This document shows positions 1 through 4,866 of a stretch of DNA of 34,745 nucleotides, piece by piece. Under the pieces are notes generated by a model that had not been told where the DNA came from, did no database searches, and worked only from the letters and a program-made list of their open reading frames with translations. Within the stretch, counting starts at the first letter, position 1. Each line of letters starts with the position of its first letter. Origin of the DNA: Rubrobacter sp. (GTDB lineage Bacteria; Actinomycetota; Rubrobacteria; Rubrobacterales; Rubrobacteraceae); assembly GCA_013697825.1 (NCBI GenBank), contig JACCWD010000033.1:1-34745 (forward strand). Reading direction: 5' to 3'. The position numbers and the translations under genes are program-made.

Positions 1-418
1 CCGGCTCGCGCCGCTTGTCGGTGGGGCTTCCGGGATTGAGGAGGAGAAGGTCGCCGTCGTCTTCGAGGAATGGGATGTGGGAGTGTCCGAAGACGACGAC
101 CCGGGCTTCGGGGAAGCGGCGCTTCATTCGGTTTCGGCGGCCTCGCCTCGGGCCGGAGTCGTGGATCACCGCCACACGAACTCCTCCGAGATCTAACTCT
201 CGCGTCTCCGGCAATCTTTCGTCCGGCTCGTCGAGGTTTCCGTGCACGGCGAGTGTGGGCGCGTGGCTTTCGAGTTCGTCGAGGAGAGAAGCATCCATGA
301 GGTCTCCGGCGTGGAGGATGAGGTCGGCCCGCCCGAGGTGCGGAAGGAGCTTATCCGGCAAAGCCTTCGCCCGCCGGGGGATGTGCGTGTCGGCGATGAC
401 GACGGCGAGGGGACTCAC
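1..418 (-). CDS. YfcE/MJ0936-type metallophosphoesterase, partial (3' end beyond window)
   Basis: This is a predicted metal-dependent phosphodiesterase of the calcineurin-like superfamily, probably cytosolic, with unknown substrate. The metal-site motifs appear in order in the translation: ADTH (residues 9-12), HAGDL, HGNLDE, a lone HD, GHSHIP, and LNPGSPT near the visible end. This set is typical of the small YfcE/MJ0936 family of about 160-180 residues, so roughly 25-30 C-terminal residues lie off the left edge. The start is the GTG at 418, which overlaps the stop of the upstream DNA methyltransferase by four bases (GTGA). That overlap implies translational coupling and one mRNA from the promoter before 1224. 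A functional link to methylation is not established. The family call is firm and the substrate is unknown. Confidence 0.88.
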   Translation of the reverse strand, partial: MSPLAVVIADTHIPRRAKALPDKLLPHLGRADLILHAGDLMDASLLDELESHAPTLAVHGNLDEPDERLPETRELDLGGVRVAVIHDSGPRRGRRNRMKRRFPEARVVVFGHSHIPFLEDDGDLLLLNPGSPTDKRREP

Positions 419-1224
419 GCGAGCGGGTATGCCTCGGCGATGTCCCGGAGGACGCATCCCCGCTCGGCGGCTCGTATGCGACGGGCGGCGAGTTTGGCGT
501 ATTCCGTCTCCATTTCGGAGCCGACGAAGAAGCGGTTTAATTCTTTCGCGGCGACGGCGGTGGTTCCAGATCCCGTGAACGGGTCGAAGACGAGGCCGCC
601 TTCTTTCGTGGAGGCGAGGAGGGCGCGGCGGACGAGGCGGAGCGGTTTTTGGGTGGGATGGTATCCGTGCCTTTTCTCGCGCCTCGGGACGGTCGGGATG
701 CGCCACACGGTGGAGATTTGCGAATCCGGCCTCGGGGAGTTTACGAGGTCGTAATTGAAGGTGTGGCCCCGGCCTTTGCTCGCCCATATGAGGATTTCGT
801 GGGAATGTGTGAAGGCGGTGTGGAGCGCGTTTGGGGGCGGGGCGGGCTTCTCCCACGCGATGGAGTTTATGATGCGGAAGCCCGAAATCTGGAGGGCGTA
901 TCCGAGGCTGAAAATTATGTGGTGCGTGCCGGAGGCCCACAACGCGCCGCCGGGTTTGAGGACGCGCTTCGCGGCTTCGATCCACCGCTCGTTGAATTCA
1001 TGATCCTTTCCGAAGCTCCCGAGCGAGCGATCCCACGCGCCTTTGTCCACGGGGGCGAGCTTCCCGCCCCTCACGGTGACGCCGCCGGAGGAAAGCCGAT
1101 ACGGTGGGTCGGCGAAGACGGCATCCACGCACGAAGCGGGCATCGAGCGCATGAGTTCGAGGCAGTCGGCGAGGTACACGACGGCTCCGGGTTCGCCGAA
1201 AGTTTCGAGTTTGCCGAGGTTCAT
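415..1224 (-). CDS. Beta-class DNA methyltransferase (N6-adenine/N4-cytosine type), apparently solitary
   Basis: The enzyme transfers a methyl group from S-adenosylmethionine to an exocyclic amino group of DNA. The catalytic motif DPPY is at residues 39-42 and the AdoMet motif DPFTGSGTT at 214-222. This catalytic-before-cofactor order defines the beta class. The segment after DPPY, with VDKGAWDRS, resembles the DpnA/M.HindIII group from memory, which favours adenine methylation, but the target site cannot be read from sequence. At 269 residues it is about full length. No restriction endonuclease is visible nearby, so it may be an orphan regulatory or protective methylase, or it may have lost its partner. 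The start ATG lies six bases after a TAAAAT box with no Shine-Dalgarno, suggesting a leaderless mRNA. It overlaps the following phosphoesterase by GTGA. Confidence 0.9.
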   Translation of the reverse strand: MNLGKLETFGEPGAVVYLADCLELMRSMPASCVDAVFADPPYRLSSGGVTVRGGKLAPVDKGAWDRSLGSFGKDHEFNERWIEAAKRVLKPGGALWASGTHHIIFSLGYALQISGFRIINSIAWEKPAPPPNALHTAFTHSHEILIWASKGRGHTFNYDLVNSPRPDSQISTVWRIPTVPRREKRHGYHPTQKPLRLVRRALLASTKEGGLVFDPFTGSGTTAVAAKELNRFFVGSEMETEYAKLAARRIRAAERGCVLRDIAEAYPLA

Positions 1225-1230
1225 GGTGGG

Positions 1231-1236
1231 ATTTTA
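1231..1236 (-). promoter_or_regulatory. -10 box TAAAAT for the methyltransferase, leaderless spacing
   Basis: On the minus strand TAAAAT is followed by six bases and then the ATG at 1224. Transcription would therefore begin at or next to the start codon, consistent with the missing ribosome-binding site. A weak GTTCAG lies 17 bases upstream as a possible -35. The same TAAAAT-then-start arrangement occurs before polA and the S2P gene. Confidence 0.55.
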
Positions 1237-1302
1237 GCGGGCGTGGCGACAAACTGAACCCCGCGCCATCGAAGCGCCGACCGGACTCCGCGAGGGTGTC
1301 GA

Positions 1303-1349
1303 GGGAGGTCGCGCCGACTCCCGGAGCGAGTGAAGCGACGCGACCTCCC
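1303..1349. repeat. 11-bp perfect inverted repeat upstream of the aro promoter
   Basis: GGGAGGTCGCG at 1303-1313 is exactly complementary to CGCGACCTCCC at 1339-1349, with 25 bases between the arms. No T-run follows on either strand, so it is not a standard intrinsic terminator. It lies between the divergent methyltransferase and DAHP synthase promoters and ends 20 bases before the -35 box. It could be a regulator site or a mobile palindromic remnant. Confidence 0.5.
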
Positions 1350-1369
1350 GAATCCCGGCACTTCACGGG

Positions 1370-1398
1370 TTGACGCTCGGTTCACGTCCCGCTACGCT
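1370..1398 (+). promoter_or_regulatory. Promoter of the DAHP synthase leader
   Basis: TTGACG at 1370-1375 and TACGCT at 1393-1398 are separated by 17 bases, a good housekeeping-sigma promoter. The predicted start falls near 1404-1406, directly on the GTG at 1405 that opens the leader peptide. The leader would therefore be translated from a leaderless mRNA. Confidence 0.7.
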
Positions 1399-1404
1399 TA
1401 TGGT

Positions 1405-1491
1405 GTGAAGATAAACTTCCACGAGCGATTTTATTACCGGTTCGCCCCGCGAAGGGTCGGGCCGGACGCTCGGTGGCATTTGGCGAAGTAG
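1405..1491 (+). CDS. Aromatic-rich leader peptide (28 aa) of the DAHP synthase attenuator
   Basis: A short frame opens with GTG at 1405 and ends with TAG at 1489-1491, giving 28 residues. Residues 5-13 read FHERFYYRF, which is three Phe and two Tyr in nine codons, and Trp is at residue 24. That enrichment for all three aromatic amino acids directly upstream of the first enzyme of aromatic biosynthesis is the signature of ribosome-mediated attenuation. The peptide lies entirely between the promoter and an intrinsic terminator that precedes the DAHP synthase ribosome-binding site. There is no Shine-Dalgarno, and the -10 spacing predicts a leaderless transcript starting at the GTG. The peptide itself probably has no function beyond sensing charged tRNA. 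Coding is inferred from composition and context, not homology. Confidence 0.75.
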   Translation: MKINFHERFYYRFAPRRVGPDARWHLAK

Positions 1492-1520
1492 CGTCGGTCG
1501 GACAAACCATTCGCGGGGCG
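1443..1520 (+). promoter_or_regulatory. Long-range leader pairing competing with or protecting the terminator
   Basis: CGCCCCGCGAA at 1443-1453, inside the leader-peptide codons just after the Phe/Tyr cluster, is perfectly complementary over 11 bases to TTCGCGGGGCG at 1510-1520, which abuts the terminator stem. A ribosome stalled on the aromatic codons would cover the first arm. The freed second arm contains GCGGGG (1513-1518), which could pair with CTCCGC (1537-1542) of the terminator's 3' arm. A further six-base stem (1465-1470 with 1490-1495) surrounds the Trp codon. The exact antiterminator is not resolved by eye. Confidence 0.55.
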
Positions 1521-1552
1521 GCGGAGGCGAAGAAGCCTCCGCTTTTTCTTTT
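1521..1552 (+). terminator. Intrinsic terminator (attenuator) before DAHP synthase
   Basis: GCGGAGGC (1521-1528), a six-base loop and GCCTCCGC (1535-1542) form a perfect 8-bp GC-rich stem followed by TTTTTCTTTT (1543-1552). It lies after the leader peptide and 16 bases before the GGAAGGAG ribosome-binding site of DAHP synthase. That position makes sense only for conditional termination. Confidence 0.85.
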
Positions 1553-1578
1553 GGCGATGTTTTCTCGGAAGGAGATAT

Positions 1579-2676
1579 ATGAACAAGACGGTGGACACGC
1601 GAGACCTTCGCATAGACGGGATACGGCCCATGATCCCCCCGGCCATCCTCCTCGAACAAATCCCACTCTCCGACGAGGACGCCACCCATATATGCCGCGC
1701 CCGCGACGAGGCGGCGAACATCCTCTCCGGCTCCGACGACCGCCTCATGGTCGTCGTCGGCCCATGCTCCGTCCACGACCCCGAAGCCGCCCTCGACTAC
1801 GCCGGACGTTTGAAAGAGATAAAGGACGAACTCTCCGGCGACCTCCTCATCGTCATGCGGGTGTACTTCGAGAAGCCGCGCACGACGGTCGGGTGGAAGG
1901 GTCTCATAAACGACCCGCGCCTCGACGACAGCTTCGAGGTGAACGAGGGGCTTCATCTCGCCCGCAAGCTCCTCCTCGACCTCGCGAAGATGAGGATGCC
2001 CGCCGGAACGGAGTTCCTCGACCCGATCTCCCCGCAGTTCGTCGCCGACGCCCTGACGTGGGCCGCCATCGGCGCGCGGACGACGGAAAGCCAGGTTCAC
2101 AGACAACTCGCGTCGGGGCTTTCGATGCCCGTCGGCTTCAAGAACGGGACCGGGGGCGGCGTCCAGATCGCGCTCGACGCGGTGGGAGCGGCGATCCACG
2201 CCCACAGCTTCCTCGGCGTCACCGAGCAAGGACTCGCCGGTATCGTCACCACAAAGGGAAACCCCGACTGCCACGTCATCCTCCGAGGCGGAAAACACGG
2301 CCCGAATTACGATGCGGAGAACGTCGGCTCGACCCTCGACGGCCTTCGGAAAGCCTCGCTCCCCCCGCGCCTCATGGTGGACGCGAGCCACGCGAACTCC
2401 GGCAAAGACTATAAGAACCAGCCGAAGGTGGCGAGCGACGTCGCCGCACAACTCGCAAACGGAGAAAGCGGCATCTTCGGGGTGATGCTCGAGAGCTTCC
2501 TCGTTGAGGGGGCGCAAAAACTCGAAGATCCGAAAGACCTCGTGTACGGGCAAAGCATCACCGACTCGTGCATGGGATGGGAGATGACCGTCCCGGTTTT
2601 GCGTGAACTCGCGGAAGCGGTTCGCCTCCGACGAACCGCGCAGTCAGCCGTCAGCGATCAGCCGTCGGCTCCTTGA
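1579..2676 (+). CDS. aroF: 3-deoxy-7-phosphoheptulonate (DAHP) synthase, class I
   Basis: This enzyme catalyses the first shikimate-pathway step, condensing phosphoenolpyruvate with erythrose 4-phosphate. The E. coli AroF/G/H-type signatures are all present in order: GPCSVHD, MRVYFEKPRTTVGWKGL, AGTEFLDPISPQ, IGARTTESQVHRQLASG, GFKNGTGGG, HVILRGGK.GPNY, and MVDASHANS. It is 365 residues, about the usual length. AAGGAG four bases before the ATG fixes the start. The leader peptide and terminator upstream indicate attenuation by aromatic amino acid supply. The last eleven residues (355-365) are encoded by a word-like intergenic repeat (TCAGCCGTCAGCG...) and are probably an acquired tail. Whether the enzyme is also feedback-inhibited, and by which amino acid, cannot be read here. 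Confidence 0.95.
   Translation: MNKTVDTRDLRIDGIRPMIPPAILLEQIPLSDEDATHICRARDEAANILSGSDDRLMVVVGPCSVHDPEAALDYAGRLKEIKDELSGDLLIVMRVYFEKPRTTVGWKGLINDPRLDDSFEVNEGLHLARKLLLDLAKMRMPAGTEFLDPISPQFVADALTWAAIGARTTESQVHRQLASGLSMPVGFKNGTGGGVQIALDAVGAAIHAHSFLGVTEQGLAGIVTTKGNPDCHVILRGGKHGPNYDAENVGSTLDGLRKASLPPRLMVDASHANSGKDYKNQPKVASDVAAQLANGESGIFGVMLESFLVEGAQKLEDPKDLVYGQSITDSCMGWEMTVPVLRELAEAVRLRRTAQSAVSDQPSAP
2644..2670. repeat. Word-like repeat TCAGCCGTCAGCG... at the aroF 3' end
   Basis: The stretch is built from near-copies of TCAGC[C/G]GTCAGC-type words and runs into the DAHP synthase stop codon, supplying its last residues. It resembles in style, but not in sequence, the other short word repeats in this window near 15723, 15858, 19577, 21419 and 23671. 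Confidence 0.4.
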
Positions 2677-2706
2677 GATAAAGGGGATGCGCTCCGGGGA
2701 AACGTT

Positions 2707-2750
2707 CGCCGATTATCGGCGGGCGGCACGCTCCGGCGCGAACCGGAGCG
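2707..2750. repeat. Palindrome and hairpin at the aroF/BtuF convergent junction
   Basis: CGCCGAT-T-ATCGGCG (2707-2721) is a perfect palindrome that includes the stop codon of the minus-strand gene. Next to it CGCTCCGG (2729-2736) and CCGGAGCG (2743-2750) form an 8-bp hairpin inside that gene's last codons. Neither has a T-run. They may slow or end transcription from both sides of the convergent junction. Confidence 0.35.
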
Positions 2751-3645
2751 CGTCCTTCGAGTCCGGAGCCTCGGGGAAGGCGTCCGGGTGGAGTATCTTC
2801 GCGAGTATCTCCACGCCATCCACGATCCTCGGCGCGGGCCGCGAGAAATACGAGTTCGCGTCCACGACCCACACGCGACCATTTTTCACGGCGGGAATAT
2901 CCTTCCATCCCGGCTTTTCAGCGAGGATGTGAACTTCCTCCATCGTCCGCTCCACGTCGAAGCCGCATGGCATGAGGACGAGGATGTCGGGGGAGGAATC
3001 GGCGACCTCGCTCCATTCCATCCGGCGCGAGGCTTCTCCGGGCCTCGCGAAGACATCCCCGCCTCCGGCGATCTCGACCATCTCCGGCACCCAATGCCCG
3101 GCGGAGAACGGCGGGTCGAGCCATTCGACGCACCCGACGCGGGGACGGTCTTTTCCGGCGACGGTCTTCTCCACATGATCGAGCCTTTCGCGGAGCGAGG
3201 CGATCTTCCGGCGCGTCTCGTCGCCCCGTCCGAGCGCGTCTCCGACTCGCATCGAGTCTTCGAGAACTCCATCGAGAGAGGTCGGGTTCAATGAGAGGAC
3301 GTCGGGGCGAACCTCCATCCCCGACACCGCCCGCTCCACGACGCTCTCGGAGACGGCGCACACCTCGCACAAACCCTGCGTCACGACGAGATCGGGCGAA
3401 AGCTCTTCGAGGAGCCTCGCGTCGAGGGCGTATATGCTTCCCGAATCGGAGAGGTTTCCGACGGCCTCGTCAATTTCGGAACTCGTCATCTCATGGTGGT
3501 TTATCTTCGAGGCGGTGAGCTTCGGAAGGCTCTCGACGCCCTTCGGGAAGTCGCATTCGTGGGTCACGCCGACGAGCGAGGATGCGTCTCCGGCGGCGAA
3601 GTGGACCATCTCGGTCGCGCTCGGGAGGAGGGATGCGATTCGCAT
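2713..3645 (-). CDS. BtuF-like (cobalamin/Fe3+ type) substrate-binding protein without signal peptide
   Basis: This is a class III periplasmic-binding-protein fold related to BtuF/FepB. Family features include the opening MRIASLLPSATEM, TQGLCEVC, SLNPTSLDGVLEDSMRVGDALGR, CVEWLDPPFSAGHWVPEMVEIAGG and a C-terminal FSRPAPRIVDGVEIL. No signal peptide or lipobox is present, and no ABC permease or ATPase is adjacent. It belongs to the cytosolic-looking subgroup often labelled cobalamin-binding protein, and its ligand is uncertain. The start is taken at the ATG at 3645; an in-frame GTG at 3654 with GGAAGGTGAG just before it, and an ATG at 3669, are alternatives. With the ATG at 3669 it would overlap the upstream protease. 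The two genes share a strand with almost no gap, so they are probably co-transcribed. Confidence 0.82.
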   Translation of the reverse strand: MRIASLLPSATEMVHFAAGDASSLVGVTHECDFPKGVESLPKLTASKINHHEMTSSEIDEAVGNLSDSGSIYALDARLLEELSPDLVVTQGLCEVCAVSESVVERAVSGMEVRPDVLSLNPTSLDGVLEDSMRVGDALGRGDETRRKIASLRERLDHVEKTVAGKDRPRVGCVEWLDPPFSAGHWVPEMVEIAGGGDVFARPGEASRRMEWSEVADSSPDILVLMPCGFDVERTMEEVHILAEKPGWKDIPAVKNGRVWVVDANSYFSRPAPRIVDGVEILAKILHPDAFPEAPDSKDALRFAPERAARR

Positions 3646-3658
3646 GCTTCGCACTTTC

Positions 3659-4783
3659 TCACCTTCCATAGCGGGATTGCGATTGTTGTTTTCGGATGTC
3701 GTTGAGGAGGTTCGCCTGTCCGATGTCCTCGTATGTGAGCATCCCGGCGAGTTCTCCGTTCTCGACGACGGGGATGGCCCGGATGCCGCTTTCCTGCATC
3801 ATTTTATTGCCCTCGGTGAAGAGGTCGGCGTCCGGGGAGATGGTCGGGAAGTCCGTCTTCATGAGGTCGCGGACGTTCATGAAGCGCTCCGGCGAATGCG
3901 CGGCGGCCATTATTTCCTGCCGCGTTATGAGTCCGACGAGCTTCCCCTCGTCGTCCAAAACGGGGAAGTCTTCTTGATAGCCGTGGATCACCGCGTCGAG
4001 AACTTGCCCGAAGGTGTGCCACGGCGTGACGGTTTCGGTGCGCCTTTTCGTCCCCATCACGTCGCGGACGTTGAGGCCGCGCATCGTCTCCCTCTGGCGA
4101 ACCATTTGAGCCTCGCCCGACGCGCCGAAGAAGATGAACACCGCGACGAGGGCGAGGAGCGGGTTCACGAGGAGGCCGACGAGGAAGAACCCGACCGCCG
4201 CCGCTTGTCCGACCGCCGCCGCGATGTCCGTCGCCCGGATCGGGCCGACGCGAGCGGCGAGAAGCCCGCGAAGCACCCTTCCGCCGTCCATCGGGAAGGC
4301 GGGGATGAGGTTGAAAACGGCGAGTATGACGTTTATAAGGGCGAGGTACGCGAAGAACTGCCCGAAGGAGTCCACGCCGGAGATGAGGTTCACGCCGCCG
4401 GAGAGGCTCCCGCCGAGGAGGAGCGCGACGCCGAAAAACATCGGAGCCAAAACCACGTTCACGACGGGGCCGGCGATGGCTATTTTCACCTCGTCCATCG
4501 GCCTCTCGGGCATGGACTTCATCCGGGCGAGGCCGCCGATCGGGAGGAGGGTTATGTCTTGAATTTCGATGCCGAGGCGTTGCGCCATGAGCGAATGTCC
4601 GTACTCATGGAGGAGCACGCAAAAGAAGAGCGCGAGGATGATGCCCGACGTTATGAGGGCCGCCACCGCCTCCCCGGTTTGCTGGTACGCGAGAAAACCG
4701 AAGAAGAGGAGGAGCAAAAAAAACGTCCAGTGAACCTTCACGTCGATGTCGAATGCGCGGCCTATTTTGAATGAGTTTCCCAT
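3659..4783 (-). CDS. Site-2 protease family (M50) intramembrane metalloprotease with CBS pair
   Basis: This polytopic membrane protein should cleave substrates within the membrane. The zinc motif HEYGH is at residues 59-63 and the second motif NLIPAFPMDGGRV at 158-170, with D166 as the third zinc ligand. Hydrophobic segments surround both. Two CBS domains follow from about residue 240 to 360, suggesting control by an adenine nucleotide. The layout and 374-residue length match the Rip3/Rv2625c group of M50 proteases. The start ATG at 4783 has no Shine-Dalgarno. A TAAAAT box eight bases upstream suggests a leaderless or nearly leaderless transcript. It is divergent from polA across 83 bases and followed closely by the BtuF-like gene. 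The substrate is unknown, and no anti-sigma factor is nearby. Confidence 0.93.
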   Translation of the reverse strand: MGNSFKIGRAFDIDVKVHWTFFLLLLFFGFLAYQQTGEAVAALITSGIILALFFCVLLHEYGHSLMAQRLGIEIQDITLLPIGGLARMKSMPERPMDEVKIAIAGPVVNVVLAPMFFGVALLLGGSLSGGVNLISGVDSFGQFFAYLALINVILAVFNLIPAFPMDGGRVLRGLLAARVGPIRATDIAAAVGQAAAVGFFLVGLLVNPLLALVAVFIFFGASGEAQMVRQRETMRGLNVRDVMGTKRRTETVTPWHTFGQVLDAVIHGYQEDFPVLDDEGKLVGLITRQEIMAAAHSPERFMNVRDLMKTDFPTISPDADLFTEGNKMMQESGIRAIPVVENGELAGMLTYEDIGQANLLNDIRKQQSQSRYGR

Positions 4784-4791
4784 TTAGAGCG

Positions 4792-4797
4792 ATTTTA
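4792..4797 (-). promoter_or_regulatory. -10 box TAAAAT for the S2P gene
   Basis: TAAAAT on the minus strand lies eight bases before the ATG at 4783. The sequence TAAAATCGC is shared with the divergent polA promoter. No convincing -35 was found at normal spacing. Confidence 0.5.
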
Positions 4798-4819
4798 CCA
4801 TCAGCCAAATCCCCGCCCC

Positions 4820-4833
4820 GTGTCAGCGGACAC
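4820..4833. promoter_or_regulatory. Palindrome GTGTC-AGCG-GACAC between the divergent polA and S2P promoters
   Basis: Five-base arms flank AGCG. The site is 21-22 bases from each of the two TAAAAT boxes, almost the exact centre of the divergent promoter region. It could be a shared operator or paired upstream promoter elements. The sequence shows only the symmetry. Confidence 0.3.
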
Positions 4834-4854
4834 CCGCTCCCCGGCGAACCGCGC

Positions 4855-4860
4855 TAAAAT
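4855..4860 (+). promoter_or_regulatory. -10 box TAAAAT for polA, leaderless spacing
   Basis: TAAAAT is followed by six bases and the ATG at 4867. There is no Shine-Dalgarno, so the mRNA is predicted to start at the initiation codon. Confidence 0.55.
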
Positions 4861-4866
4861 CGCCGG

